From the NCBI GenBank assembly GCA_023957835.1, contig JAMLGP010000001.1, forward strand, positions 427,575 to 491,574: a stretch of DNA of 64,000 nucleotides, given 5' to 3'. This DNA comes from Homoserinimonas sp. (lineage in GTDB: Bacteria > Actinomycetota > Actinomycetes > Actinomycetales > Microbacteriaceae). Positions 1-8,409 of the stretch are shown piece after piece. How positions within the stretch are numbered: position 1 is the first letter of the stretch; each line of letters begins with the position of its first letter. Made by a program: the position numbers and the translations under genes. The notes under the pieces are model-generated. The model searched no databases. It was not told where the DNA came from and worked only from the letters and a program-made list of their open reading frames with translations.

Positions 1-457
1 AGGTGCAATCGATTCGCTGCCGAGAATGTTCGGATTCCAGGCGGCTGGCAGTGCCCCGATGGTTCTCGGCCACGTCGTAAAGGAGCCGGAGACCATCGCG
101 AGCGCGATTCGAATCGGAAATCCCGCCTCATGGGAAAAGGCTCTGGTGGCCAGGGACGACAGTTCTGGCTATTTCGGAATGCAAACCGACGAGCAGATCC
201 TCTGCGCCCACAGACTGCTCTCTTCCGAGGTTGGAATTTTCGTTGAGCCGGCCTCGGCGATCGGAGTGGCCGGACTGCTTGACCGGGCAGAGGCTGGCCT
301 CATTCCAAAAGGCTCAAAGGTCGTGGTTACGGTCACCGGGCACGGACTAAAGGACCCCCATTGGGCGCTCAGGCGAGAAGACGGCTCCGAGGTAACTCCG
401 ACGGTTCTGGACGCAGACACCGATTCAGTTGCAGAATCCCTTGGACTTCACGAATGA
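1..457 (+). CDS. thrC: threonine synthase, C-terminal part (cut by window edge)
   Basis: This is the 3' end of a gene whose start lies before the window; the reading frame begins at base 2. The roughly 150 residues match the C-terminal part of PLP-dependent threonine synthase, including 'GNPASWEKAL', 'VEPASAIGVAGLL' and 'VVVTVTGHGLKDP'. The enzyme converts O-phosphohomoserine to threonine in the cytoplasm. The PLP lysine region is outside the window, so catalytic competence cannot be judged. The stop codon overlaps the ATG of thrB by four bases (ATGA), which suggests translational coupling. The thrC-thrB pair is standard in actinobacteria, and the neighbour supports the call as strongly as the sequence does. 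Confidence 0.9.
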   Translation, partial: GAIDSLPRMFGFQAAGSAPMVLGHVVKEPETIASAIRIGNPASWEKALVARDDSSGYFGMQTDEQILCAHRLLSSEVGIFVEPASAIGVAGLLDRAEAGLIPKGSKVVVTVTGHGLKDPHWALRREDGSEVTPTVLDADTDSVAESLGLHE

Positions 458-1404
458 TGAACTCCCGAGAAATTCCGGCGGGCACGAGCGTTCAGGTCAA
501 GGTTCCGGCAACGACCGCGAACCTCGGCCCGGGCTTCGACACTCTGGGACTCGCCCTTTCGCTCTATGACGAGCTGACTGTGACCGTGAGGCAAGCCGCC
601 GGAGTTACCGTCAAGGTTTTCGGGGTGGGCGAAGGGGAAGTTGCCACTGACGAATCGAATCTCGTTGCCAGATCTATTCGCCACGTTTTTGACAGCGTCG
701 GTATGGAAATGCCGGGACTGGAGATTGAAGCTCGGAATTCGATTCCGCACAGCAGGGGACTCGGCTCATCAGGAGCGGCGATAGTCTCCGGGGTGATGGC
801 GGCCAAAGGGCTGCTCGAAGGGCTCGTCGAATTCAGTTCAGACAGGCTCCTTGAGCTTGCGACCGACATGGAGGGGCATCCCGACAATGTGGCGCCAGCG
901 CTGTTTGGCGGGCTGACGATCGCCTGGGTGGGAGATGCCGGTCCGAAGTTCAAGAAGCTCATTGCCCACAGGGGAGTCTCTGCCGCCGTTTTTGTGCCGG
1001 AGGCTGCCATGTCGACCGCGCTTGCTCGCAGTCTGCAACCCAGCTCGGTTCCGCACGAAGATGCAATCTTCAATGTTTCAAGAAGTGCGCTGTTGATCGC
1101 GGCGCTCGTTCAAAGTCCGGAGCTGCTTCTTGACGCGACTGAGGATCGACTGCACCAGAGCTATCGGGCCAGCGCGATGAAGGAAACGGATGCGGTGATC
1201 CACATGCTTCGAAAGAACGGTCTCGCCGCAGTTGTTTCCGGAGCGGGTCCTTCGGTGCTCGTTTTGTGCAGCGATCCGAGCCAGCGGCTGGTTGCCGCGG
1301 AGCTCGTGGAGAAGAATTCAAGTGCACACTGGACGCCGTTGCTTCTGGCCGTTGATTTCAAAGGTGCTACAGTTGTGGTGCATCCGGTAGAAGGCTCCGA
1401 CTGA
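454..1404 (+). CDS. thrB: homoserine kinase
   Basis: A 316-residue GHMP-family kinase that phosphorylates homoserine to O-phosphohomoserine, the substrate of ThrC just upstream. Visible signatures are the N-terminal 'VPATTANLGPGFDTLGLAL' and the glycine-rich ATP loop 'PHSRGLGSSGAA' near residue 100. A C-terminal 'VVSGAGPSVLVLC' segment matches the third GHMP motif. I chose the ATG at 454, which overlaps the thrC stop; the frame stays open upstream to 361, but that extension is antisense-like low-complexity and has no family similarity. A second ATG follows directly at 457. Length is normal for the family. It is cytoplasmic and probably expressed from the upstream threonine operon promoter, outside the window. 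Confidence 0.95.
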   Translation: MMNSREIPAGTSVQVKVPATTANLGPGFDTLGLALSLYDELTVTVRQAAGVTVKVFGVGEGEVATDESNLVARSIRHVFDSVGMEMPGLEIEARNSIPHSRGLGSSGAAIVSGVMAAKGLLEGLVEFSSDRLLELATDMEGHPDNVAPALFGGLTIAWVGDAGPKFKKLIAHRGVSAAVFVPEAAMSTALARSLQPSSVPHEDAIFNVSRSALLIAALVQSPELLLDATEDRLHQSYRASAMKETDAVIHMLRKNGLAAVVSGAGPSVLVLCSDPSQRLVAAELVEKNSSAHWTPLLLAVDFKGATVVVHPVEGSD

Positions 1405-1434
1405 CAAGTCGAAGAACCCGGAAGCAATCACAGC

Positions 1435-1471
1435 AAGTCTTCGAGACTTTCACTCTGCGCGTTTGCCGCAG
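1435..1471 (+). terminator. two small hairpins between thrB and rho
   Basis: A perfect 6-bp stem with a 3-base loop (AAGTCT-TCG-AGACTT, 1435-1449) is followed by a short T run, and then by a second 5-bp stem (CTGCG 1455-1459 / CGCAG 1467-1471). They fill the gap between the thrB stop and rho. The first could be a weak terminator, or the pair could be part of a rho leader. Rho autoregulates through its leader in E. coli, but nothing here shows that directly. The stems are short and may be chance. Confidence 0.35.
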
Positions 1472-1500
1472 CGGTTTGAGGAATCGAAGAATCGATCCCA

Positions 1501-3363
1501 ATGTCGCGCCGTGTGAAACCCATACCGGTGCGCAAATGGGGAAGGAAACCCTCATTGACTGACCAAGATGTCCGCCCTGAAGGCCCGGACACCGGCGCCG
1601 ATCTCGCTGCACTCAGCCTGACTGAACTGAAGTCACTCGCAGAGTCGCTGGGAGTCGCCAGCGCCGCCAAATTACGTAAGGGAGAACTCGTGGAGACCAT
1701 CTCCGAGATCCAGGAATCCGATTCGACTGCAGGCGCCGCAAGCCGAGAATCGGAAGACCAAAAGCCTGCAGAAACAACCAGAAAGCGAAGCCCGCGCAGA
1801 GCGAGTGCTGCTGCCGGAACTAATGGCGCCGTTAGCGTCGAGCAGAGCGGGCCAGCGGCAGCCGAGAGCGCCGACTTCGGTGCGAAGGCGCAGCATGAAT
1901 CAGATTCCAACGCCGCGGAAGACACCAGCTACTCTCAGGCCGAGCACGCACCAACTGCGGGCGATGCCGACGAATCGGGCGAAGACGAAGAAGCGACTTC
2001 GGGTTCAAGGAATCGGCGCAACCGCAACCGCAACACCGAAAAGCAGCAGGACCGTCAAAACGGCGAGCGCCAGGGGTCAGATCGACAGGGGGCAGACCGC
2101 CAGAATGGCGACCGTCAAGACAGGCAGCAGGACGATGACCGCGGCCGCAACCGCTATCGCGACCGCCGCCGTCGCGGACACGACGATGTTGAACCGGAAC
2201 TGACTGAAGATGACGTTCTGATTCCCGTTGCCGGAATCCTCGACATCCTGGACAACTACGCCTTCGTGCGCACCACCGGCTACCTTCCGGGCAGCAACGA
2301 TGTATACGTTTCGCTCGGTCAGGTGAAGAAGTACAACCTCCGCAAGGGCGACGCAGTTGTCGGAGCGATTCGCCAGCCTCGCGAGGGCGAAAACCCCGGC
2401 CGCCAGAAGTACAACGCTCTGGTCAAGATTGACTCCGTAAACGGCATGCCTGCAGATTCGCTCGCGGAGCGAGTCGAGTTCGGCAAACTGACCCCGCTCT
2501 ACCCGACCGAGCGGCTCAGGCTCGAAACCGAAGCCGGAAAGCTCACCACGAGGATCATCGACTTGGTTGCGCCGATCGGAAAGGGTCAGCGCGGACTAAT
2601 CGTTTCCCCGCCCAAGGCTGGAAAGACGCTCGTGCTGCAGGCGATCGCGAATGCGATCGCGAAGAACAACCCTGAGGTCCACCTCATGGTCGTGCTCGTA
2701 GATGAGCGGCCGGAAGAGGTCACCGACATGCAGCGCACCGTCAAGGGAGAGGTTATCGCCTCGACTTTCGATCGCCCTGCGGAAGACCACACGACGGTTG
2801 CCGAACTCGCCATTGAGCGGGCGAAGCGGCTTGTTGAACTGGGTCACGACGTGGTCGTACTGCTGGATTCGATTACCCGACTCGGCAGGGCCTACAACCT
2901 GGCCGCCCCGACTACCGGCCGTATTCTCTCCGGCGGTGTTGATTCATCCGCCCTCTATCCGCCGAAGCGATTCTTCGGAGCCGCTAGAAACATAGAGGAT
3001 GGCGGTTCGCTCACGATTCTCGCCACCGCTCTCGTAGAGACCGGTTCGAAGATGGACGAGGTCATCTTTGAGGAGTTCAAGGGCACCGGAAACATGGAGT
3101 TGCGCCTTTCCCGCCAGCTTGCCGACAAGAGAATCTTCCCGGCAGTGGATGTCAACGCTTCAGGCACCCGCCGCGAAGAGATGCTCATGGGCGCAGACGA
3201 GGTCAAAGTGACCTGGAAGCTTCGCCGGGCCCTCGCCGGACTCGACCAGCAGCAGGCTCTGGAAATCGTTCTCGGGAAGCTCAAGGAGACCAACTCCAAC
3301 GTCGAGTTCCTGATCCAGATTCAGAAGTCTCTGCCTGGCGCATCCTCCGCCAAGGAGGACTGA
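1501..3363 (+). CDS. rho: transcription termination factor Rho
   Basis: A 620-residue Rho, longer than the ~420 residues of E. coli because of an acidic then Arg/Asn/Gln-rich insertion (about residues 60-235), as is common in actinobacteria. Order: Rho_N helical domain ('[15 protein letters not shown]', about 35-65), disordered basic segment, cold-shock-like RNA-binding domain (about 240-320), RecA-like ATPase. Walker A is '[10 protein letters not shown]' near residue 370, followed by '[15 protein letters not shown]', the Q/R-loop region, and a canonical C-terminus. Start is uncertain: ATG 1501 has a weak ribosome site, whereas TTG 1555 follows GGGGAAGGAAA at good spacing and removes an unconserved basic leader of 18 residues. 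prfA follows one base after the stop. Confidence 0.96.
   Translation: MSRRVKPIPVRKWGRKPSLTDQDVRPEGPDTGADLAALSLTELKSLAESLGVASAAKLRKGELVETISEIQESDSTAGAASRESEDQKPAETTRKRSPRRASAAAGTNGAVSVEQSGPAAAESADFGAKAQHESDSNAAEDTSYSQAEHAPTAGDADESGEDEEATSGSRNRRNRNRNTEKQQDRQNGERQGSDRQGADRQNGDRQDRQQDDDRGRNRYRDRRRRGHDDVEPELTEDDVLIPVAGILDILDNYAFVRTTGYLPGSNDVYVSLGQVKKYNLRKGDAVVGAIRQPREGENPGRQKYNALVKIDSVNGMPADSLAERVEFGKLTPLYPTERLRLETEAGKLTTRIIDLVAPIGKGQRGLIVSPPKAGKTLVLQAIANAIAKNNPEVHLMVVLVDERPEEVTDMQRTVKGEVIASTFDRPAEDHTTVAELAIERAKRLVELGHDVVVLLDSITRLGRAYNLAAPTTGRILSGGVDSSALYPPKRFFGAARNIEDGGSLTILATALVETGSKMDEVIFEEFKGTGNMELRLSRQLADKRIFPAVDVNASGTRREEMLMGADEVKVTWKLRRALAGLDQQQALEIVLGKLKETNSNVEFLIQIQKSLPGASSAKED
2050..2124 (+). 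repeat. five 15-bp tandem repeats inside rho
   Basis: Five in-frame 15-bp units encode the pentapeptides [20 protein letters not shown] and DRQDR in the disordered insertion of Rho, just before its RNA-binding domain. The units are diverged at synonymous positions, so this looks like an old, selectively kept expansion rather than a recent slippage tract. Confidence 0.75.
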
Positions 3364-3364
3364 A

Positions 3365-4444
3365 GTGTTCGAGTCAGTGGCGGTGCTGCTGGCCGAGCAT
3401 GAGAGTCTGCAGACCGAGCTGGCCAATCCCGAGATTCACGCCGACCCGGGCAAGGCTAAGCGGCTGAACCGCCGTTACGCAGAGCTGAGTCAGATCAAGG
3501 CCGCGCACGAGCACTGGCTGCAGGCGCAGGACGATCTGGCGGCGGCACGGGAATTGGCGAAGGACGACGACTCGTTCGCCGCCGAGGTGCCGGCTCTGGA
3601 GGAGAACCTCGCCCAGTCACAGGAGAAGCTGCGCCGACTGCTGATTCCTCGCGACCCGGATGACGGGCGCGATGTGATCATGGAGATCAAGGGTGGCGAA
3701 GGCGGTGCCGAGAGCATGCTCTTCGCCGCCGATCTGCTGAGAATGTACCTGCACTACGCCGAATCCAAAGGCTGGAAGACCGAGATACTCGACAGCAACG
3801 AGAGCGACCTCGGCGGCTACAAGGACGTGCAGGTGGCGATCAAGTCGAACGCGACGGAGCCCTCGCAGGGAGTCTGGGCGCACTTGAAGTACGAAGGCGG
3901 AGTACACCGGGTTCAGCGCGTACCGGTCACCGAATCCCAGGGCAGAATCCACACTTCAACCACCGGAGTGCTCGTCTTTCCGGAAGTCGACGAGCCTGAA
4001 GAGATTGAAATCAACCCGAACGACCTCAAGATCGACGTCTACCGGTCGAGCGGTCCCGGCGGTCAGTCGGTCAACACCACGGACTCCGCCGTGCGAATCA
4101 CCCACCTGCCCACGGGAATCGTGGTCTCAATGCAAAATGAGAAAAGTCAGCTGCAAAACCGCGAAGCCGGAATGCGCGTGCTTCGCGCTCGACTGCTCGC
4201 CCTTCAGCAGGAGGAGCAGGCGGCTGCGGCCTCTGACGCAAGACGGAGCCAGATTCGCACCATGGACAGGTCCGAGCGCATCCGCACCTATAACTTCCCT
4301 GAGAACCGAATTGCAGATCACCGCACAGGCTTCAAGGCTTACAACCTGGATTCGGTAATGAACGGCGCACTGGATGATGTAATCGCTTCCTGCATCGCCT
4401 TCGACGAGGAAGAGCGCCTGTCCGACCTGGCTGCCGACTCGTAG
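3365..4444 (+). CDS. prfA: peptide chain release factor 1
   Basis: A 359-residue class-I release factor that recognises UAA/UAG and triggers peptidyl-tRNA hydrolysis. The peptidyl-transferase GGQ motif is at residues 232-234 within '[18 protein letters not shown]'. The anticodon-like PxT tripeptide reads Pro-Val-Thr at 187-189, before the RF1-specific '[17 protein letters not shown]'. A proline-type PxT distinguishes RF1 from RF2, which carries SPF. Start is GTG 3365, one base after the rho stop. prmC, the methyltransferase that modifies the GGQ glutamine, follows after 27 bases, a conserved pairing. Confidence 0.97.
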   Translation: MFESVAVLLAEHESLQTELANPEIHADPGKAKRLNRRYAELSQIKAAHEHWLQAQDDLAAARELAKDDDSFAAEVPALEENLAQSQEKLRRLLIPRDPDDGRDVIMEIKGGEGGAESMLFAADLLRMYLHYAESKGWKTEILDSNESDLGGYKDVQVAIKSNATEPSQGVWAHLKYEGGVHRVQRVPVTESQGRIHTSTTGVLVFPEVDEPEEIEINPNDLKIDVYRSSGPGGQSVNTTDSAVRITHLPTGIVVSMQNEKSQLQNREAGMRVLRARLLALQQEEQAAAASDARRSQIRTMDRSERIRTYNFPENRIADHRTGFKAYNLDSVMNGALDDVIASCIAFDEEERLSDLAADS

Positions 4445-4471
4445 TCTTTGGCAATGATGGAAGTTGCCTGA

Positions 4472-5329
4472 GTGAACTCCCTTCGTGCTCTTCGCGATCG
4501 CGCAGTCGCGGAGTTGAAAGCCGCCGGAGTCCCCGACCCGGAAGTGGACTCCGAGCTGCTGCTCGGGCACGTGCTCGGGCTGGGCAGGGGAGAGGTTCAG
4601 GCCAGAATCGCGGTTGGGCTTGAAGCTGACGGCGCGCAGATCGAGGAGTTTGGCTCTCTTGTCGCAAGGCGAGCGGCGCGAGAGCCGCTTCAGCACTTGA
4701 CCGGTCTCGCGCCATTTCGCGGGCTGGAACTGCTGGTTGGGTCAGGAGTGTTTGTTCCCAGGCCGGAAACCGAAATTGTCGCTCAGCTCGCGATCGATGC
4801 GCTCGCCGTTTCGGAAGAATCCGACCCCGTCGCAGTTGACCTTGGCACTGGCAGCGGCGCGATAGCCCTGTCGATCGCAACTGAAGTTCCCCGTGCTCGC
4901 GTCTACGGAGTTGAGCGCTCGCCTCAGGCCCACGAATGGGCAAAACGAAATGCCGTAATGATCGCAGTCGGTAACTTCGAACTCGTACTCGGCGACCTTG
5001 CGACAGCCCTGCCGGAGCTGGAGGGAACAGTTTCGGTCGTGGTTTCAAACCCGCCCTACATCCCGATCGGAGCCATTCCGCGAGACCCGGAGGTGCGACT
5101 CTTCGACCCTGAGGCCGCACTTTATGGAGGAGAGGACGGCCTCGATGTCGTGCGAGTCATTTCGAAGAGGGCACTGAGCCTGCTTCGAAAGGGTGGTGTT
5201 CTCGTGCTTGAACACGGCGAGCTTCAGGCAGAGGCGATCAACATGATTCTCGAAAAGGACGGATGGTGCTCGATCTCCGCGCACAAGGACCTGCTCGATC
5301 GCGATCGCGCAACCACCGCGATTCGCTAG
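4472..5329 (+). CDS. prmC: release factor glutamine N5-methyltransferase
   Basis: A 285-residue SAM-dependent methyltransferase that methylates the GGQ glutamine of release factors. The N-terminal helical domain is followed by 'FVPRPETEIV', the SAM-binding 'VDLGTGSGAIALSIA', and the catalytic NPPY at residues 193-196 that contacts the target glutamine. GTG 4472 is preceded by a purine-rich TGGAAG. It lies directly downstream of its substrate gene prfA, probably in one transcript. The convergent HAD gene ends 12 bases past its stop. Length and motif order are normal. Confidence 0.95.
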   Translation: MNSLRALRDRAVAELKAAGVPDPEVDSELLLGHVLGLGRGEVQARIAVGLEADGAQIEEFGSLVARRAAREPLQHLTGLAPFRGLELLVGSGVFVPRPETEIVAQLAIDALAVSEESDPVAVDLGTGSGAIALSIATEVPRARVYGVERSPQAHEWAKRNAVMIAVGNFELVLGDLATALPELEGTVSVVVSNPPYIPIGAIPRDPEVRLFDPEAALYGGEDGLDVVRVISKRALSLLRKGGVLVLEHGELQAEAINMILEKDGWCSISAHKDLLDRDRATTAIR

Positions 5330-5341
5330 TTGCTTTCCCGG

Positions 5342-5965
5342 CTATCTAGAGGCAAAGTCCTCTATCGAAGCGGAGAGGGCCGCAATATCTGCCTGGCCAT
5401 CCCTCCAGGCGATTTTATGCCCAGTGATCCCAAGAGATTCAGCGCCTGCAACATTCGCAGCGGAGTCATCAGTGAAGTAGGTTTCGCCAGCGTTTGCTCC
5501 GAGCCTTTCGAGAGCAAGTCGATAGATCCCGGCATCAGGCTTCCGAACTCCAAGGTCACTGCTTACCAGGACTCGGTCGCCGACTATTGCGGCCACATCC
5601 GGTGCCAGGAACTCAAAGGACTCTGCGAATGGCGCCGGATTGTTGGTCAGCACTGCAGTCTTGCCGAGTTCCGCCGCCCGTCGGAGGGCGGCAACCGCTC
5701 CGGGAATAGGGGAACTTGCAAGCATCCGCGACTCTCGCCAGCCTTCAAGAGTCAGGCTCGCCCCGGTAGCCTCTTCAAACTGGGCGAGGTATTCGGCAGA
5801 CGTTTTCCACTCGCCGGCCTCTGCCCTGCGCTCGAAGCCCGCCGCCCACCAGGTCTTTGCCAGGTGGTACTGGCTTTTTCCGGTTAGCAAAGCAAGAGCG
5901 GGCAGGCGCAGTCGGAAGTCGTAGTCGTAAAGAGTGTCGTCGAAGTCGAAGACGAATAGTTTCAA
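5342..5965 (-). CDS. HAD-family hydrolase
   Basis: A 207-residue haloacid-dehalogenase-like hydrolase. Motif I is 'FVFDFDDTLYD' at the extreme N-terminus (nucleophile and acid Asp), motif II 'VLTNN', motif III lysine in 'GVRKPDAGIYRLAL', and motif IV 'YFTDDSAANVAGAESLG'. An alpha-helical cap follows motif I. Substrate is unknown; pyrimidine-nucleotidase, phosphoglycolate-phosphatase and dehalogenase-like members all share this pattern. I chose TTG at 5965 because it sits just before motif I and is preceded by a run of G that can act as ribosome site; the frame continues upstream to 6070, but that leader is unlikely. It is transcribed away from sua5 and converges on prmC. Confidence 0.85.
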   Translation of the reverse strand: MKLFVFDFDDTLYDYDFRLRLPALALLTGKSQYHLAKTWWAAGFERRAEAGEWKTSAEYLAQFEEATGASLTLEGWRESRMLASSPIPGAVAALRRAAELGKTAVLTNNPAPFAESFEFLAPDVAAIVGDRVLVSSDLGVRKPDAGIYRLALERLGANAGETYFTDDSAANVAGAESLGITGHKIAWRDGQADIAALSASIEDFASR

Positions 5966-6026
5966 TTCCCCCCCTTTACTTACTTCTGGATTCTGGTCTG
6001 CCTGCAAGCAGCCAGTCTGCCAGCAA

Positions 6027-6052
6027 TTGACAAGTCTGGTGGCAACTAGGAT
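6027..6052 (+). promoter_or_regulatory. possible sua5 promoter
   Basis: TTGACA (6027-6032) is followed by TAGGAT (6047-6052), a good actinobacterial -10. The spacer is only 14 bases, shorter than usual, so the -10 may work without this -35. Transcription from this -10 would begin near 6059, four bases before the ATG at 6063, giving a nearly leaderless mRNA. Confidence 0.3.
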
Positions 6053-6062
6053 GGCTAGCGAA

Positions 6063-6722
6063 ATGGCCACGATCTACGACTGTGCTGACAGCGCTGAACT
6101 CTTAACCGGAATGCGGTTGGCTCGTCAGGCAATTGGAATGGGCGAGCTGGTGGTCATCCCTACCGACACCGTCTATGGGCTGGGCTGCGACGCCTTCAAT
6201 CCGCGGGCGGTCAATGAACTGCTGGCCGCAAAGGGCCGCGGCAGGCAATCTCCTCCGCCGGTGCTGATTCCCGGTATTCCGACTCTTGATGCTCTCGCAG
6301 ATTCGATTCCGGATGAAGCGAGAAGGCTCGTGAAAGCCTTCTGGCCCGGGGCGCTGACTCTCATTGTTCCGGCTCGGGATTCGCTTCAATGGGATCTCGG
6401 AGACACTCACGGAACCGTGGCTCTGCGGATGCCGAATGACGAGATCGCGCTTGAGCTGCTTTCCGAGGTCGGACCCATGGCTGTCAGTTCCGCGAATCTG
6501 ACCGGACAGCCAGCGGCATCCACGGCGCAGGAAGCCTTTGAAGCGCTTGGAGACAAAGTCAAGGTCTATTTGGACGGGGGAGTGCGCAAGCCCGATCCCG
6601 ATAGCAAGGCAGATCCGGGTTCGACGATCATCGATCTGACCGGACTCCTCATTGGCAAGGAACTTCAGATCGTTCGCCACGGGGCAATCTCGGACGAGGA
6701 CATCCTCGAGGCGCTCAAGTGA
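6063..6722 (+). CDS. L-threonylcarbamoyladenylate synthase (Sua5/YrdC family)
   Basis: A 219-residue YrdC-type protein that makes threonylcarbamoyl-AMP for t6A37 tRNA modification. Signatures are 'GELVVIPTDTVYGLGCDAF', 'LIVPAR', 'VALRMPND' and 'GPMAVSSANLTGQPAA'. This is the single-domain length; the C-terminal Sua5 domain of longer homologues is absent. ATG 6063 was chosen because the protein then begins just before the fold; ATG 6051 is an alternative four codons upstream. Its TGA overlaps the GTG of the next gene by four bases. prmC, sua5 and the glycan-initiating transferase cluster together in many actinobacteria. Confidence 0.92.
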   Translation: MATIYDCADSAELLTGMRLARQAIGMGELVVIPTDTVYGLGCDAFNPRAVNELLAAKGRGRQSPPPVLIPGIPTLDALADSIPDEARRLVKAFWPGALTLIVPARDSLQWDLGDTHGTVALRMPNDEIALELLSEVGPMAVSSANLTGQPAASTAQEAFEALGDKVKVYLDGGVRKPDPDSKADPGSTIIDLTGLLIGKELQIVRHGAISDEDILEALK

Positions 6723-7834
6723 TCTTCTACATAATCGCCGGGCTGATCTCCGCGGTTGTTACCGCCGGAGCCTCCTGGCTCACCTGGAAGCTGGGCAGGA
6801 AGTTCCGGTTATATCCCAAGATTCGAGAGCGGGATGTCCACAAGACTCCGACCCCCAGGCTAGGCGGGGTCGCGATGTTTTTTGGAATTTGCGTCGCAAT
6901 GCTGGTTGCAAGTCAGGTGAGTTGGTTTCATCTGGTTTTCGCCAAACCATCTCAGATCATTGTGATCCTCGGTGCCGTCCTGATCATTGTTCTGATCGGG
7001 GTAGCAGATGATCTTTGGGATCTGGACTGGCTGACAAAGCTGGCCGGTCAGGTGATTGCGGCCGGTCTGCTGGTCTGGCAGGGAGTTCAGCTGGTTACCC
7101 TGCCCATCGGGGGCATCATCGTAGTCCCGCCGGTCCTTGGACTGGTGCTCACGATTGTGGCTGTCGTACTTGTAATGAACGCTGTGAACTTCATCGACGG
7201 CCTGGACGGACTCGTTGCCGGAGTCGCGATTATCGCAAACGGTGTGTTTTTCATTTACAGTTATTGGCTTGCGAGAGCGGTAGGGGAGGCGGAGTACTTC
7301 AATCTGGCCTCGCTGATTACCGCAGTGCTAATTGGAGCCTGCGTAGGTTTTCTGCCCTTCAACTGGCATCCCGCAAAGCTGTTCATGGGGGATTCAGGCG
7401 CACTCCTGGTCGGCCTGCTCATGGCCACCTCTGCAATTTCAGTCACCGGCCAAATCGATCCGTATTCTCTTCAGTCCGGCAAGCTCCTCGCCCCGGCCTT
7501 CATTCCGATTCTGCTTCCGGTGGCGATTTTGCTCCTGCCGATCGCCGACTTCTTTCTTGCCGTCGTCCGACGGCTTAGGGCAGGCAAGTCTCCGTTCAGC
7601 GCCGACCGCAAGCATCTTCACCATCGACTTCTTGACATGGGACATTCCCACCTGAAGACTGTGCTCTTGTTTTACTGCTGGACCGCGGTGATCGCATTCG
7701 GAGTCCTGGGCTTCCTTTTCGTTCCCTGGCAGTGGGTGCTGGTGTTTCTGGTTCTTGGCCTTTGTGTAATGACCGTTATAACTCTTGCTCCGTTGCGAAG
7801 GAGAAAACTAGTTCAAACCGGGGAAGGAGAGTAG
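6719..7834 (+). CDS. undecaprenyl-phosphate sugar-1-phosphate transferase (WecA/MraY family)
   Basis: A 371-residue polytopic membrane enzyme of the polyprenyl-phosphate N-acetylhexosamine-1-phosphate transferase family, which loads the first sugar phosphate onto the lipid carrier for cell-wall glycan synthesis. About ten or eleven hydrophobic segments are visible. Motifs include 'HKTPTPRLGG', 'GVADDLWDLDWLTKL', 'AVNFIDGLDGLVAG', 'FMGDSGALLVG' and the His-rich cytoplasmic 'DRKHLHHRLLDMGHSH', the WecA-like form. GTG 6719 overlaps the sua5 stop. Substrate, probably UDP-GlcNAc, is inferred from family. It is followed with one-base overlap by the AtpI-like gene, so it may share the ATP synthase transcript. 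Confidence 0.93.
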   Translation: MIFYIIAGLISAVVTAGASWLTWKLGRKFRLYPKIRERDVHKTPTPRLGGVAMFFGICVAMLVASQVSWFHLVFAKPSQIIVILGAVLIIVLIGVADDLWDLDWLTKLAGQVIAAGLLVWQGVQLVTLPIGGIIVVPPVLGLVLTIVAVVLVMNAVNFIDGLDGLVAGVAIIANGVFFIYSYWLARAVGEAEYFNLASLITAVLIGACVGFLPFNWHPAKLFMGDSGALLVGLLMATSAISVTGQIDPYSLQSGKLLAPAFIPILLPVAILLLPIADFFLAVVRRLRAGKSPFSADRKHLHHRLLDMGHSHLKTVLLFYCWTAVIAFGVLGFLFVPWQWVLVFLVLGLCVMTVITLAPLRRRKLVQTGEGE

Positions 7835-8328
7835 TGGCGAAGCGTCCGGACGGGGCACGATTGTCCAGATCATCTCCCGTACACACGAGGGCCCTCGTCT
7901 ATGGGGCATGGGTCACCGCAGGAATCGCCATTGCCGGGTCAGCCATCGGATTTCTGACCGGTGGACTCCCGGTGGTTTACAGCGCCCTTATTGGAGCGGG
8001 ACTTGCCGCGGTCTTTATGGGCACAACAGCTCTGAGCGTTCTCGTGGCTTCCCGCCTCAAGTCTCGAAGCGAGCCGGACCTCCGGTTCTTTGCAATCGTA
8101 CTTGGCGCGTGGCTTCTGAAGATTCTGGTCTTCCTTGGAGTCCTCATTTGGCTGCGCTATCAGTCCTGGCTGAATCCGTGGATGTTCTTCTTTTGCGCAC
8201 TCGTGGCGGTCATCGGCTTCCTTGTGGTCGACATTGTCGCTTTGCAAACCAGCAGGATTCCGGTGGTCGCGGTACGGATGCCCGGAGAGGGTGAAGCTGA
8301 AGTTCAAAAATCCGACCGGAAATCTTGA
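7834..8328 (+). CDS. AtpI-like membrane protein
   Basis: A 164-residue protein with a short basic N-terminus and four predicted transmembrane helices (about 28-50, 53-75, 90-112 and 118-140), ending in a polar tail. Position directly before atpB is that of atpI, a small protein that helps assemble the c-ring in other bacteria. Sequence similarity to AtpI is weak by eye, so function rests mainly on position and topology. GTG 7834 shares its first base with the stop of the preceding gene and has GGGGAAGGAGAG just upstream as ribosome site. Longer in-frame extensions upstream overlap wecA and are rejected. Confidence 0.75.
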   Translation: MAKRPDGARLSRSSPVHTRALVYGAWVTAGIAIAGSAIGFLTGGLPVVYSALIGAGLAAVFMGTTALSVLVASRLKSRSEPDLRFFAIVLGAWLLKILVFLGVLIWLRYQSWLNPWMFFFCALVAVIGFLVVDIVALQTSRIPVVAVRMPGEGEAEVQKSDRKS

Positions 8329-8381
8329 TAGTGTAGTGACGCTCTCGTCTGACCAAACGATGCGCCAATCGCTACACGTCT

Positions 8382-8409
8382 GGAGTAAATCCTGCTTTCA
8401 ACAGCCTTG
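8382..8409 (+). promoter_or_regulatory. ribosome site deciding the atpB start
   Basis: GGAG at 8382-8385 lies six bases before an in-frame CTG (8392) and 21 bases before the TTG at 8407. An in-frame stop at 8386-8388 rules out any earlier start. No ATG or GTG is available near here, so atpB starts at either a well-placed CTG or a TTG without a nearby ribosome site. Confidence 0.5.

Noticed and set aside
1428..1925. 165-residue open frame on the minus strand
   Set aside because: Antisense to the low-complexity part of rho; Ser/Ala-rich shadow translation.
4332..5120. 262-residue Arg-rich open frame on the minus strand
   Set aside because: Antisense to prmC and the end of prfA; extreme Arg/Pro/Ala bias and no ribosome site.
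5330..5887. 185-residue open frame on the plus strand after prmC
   Set aside because: Antisense to the HAD hydrolase, which has all four HAD motifs on the other strand.
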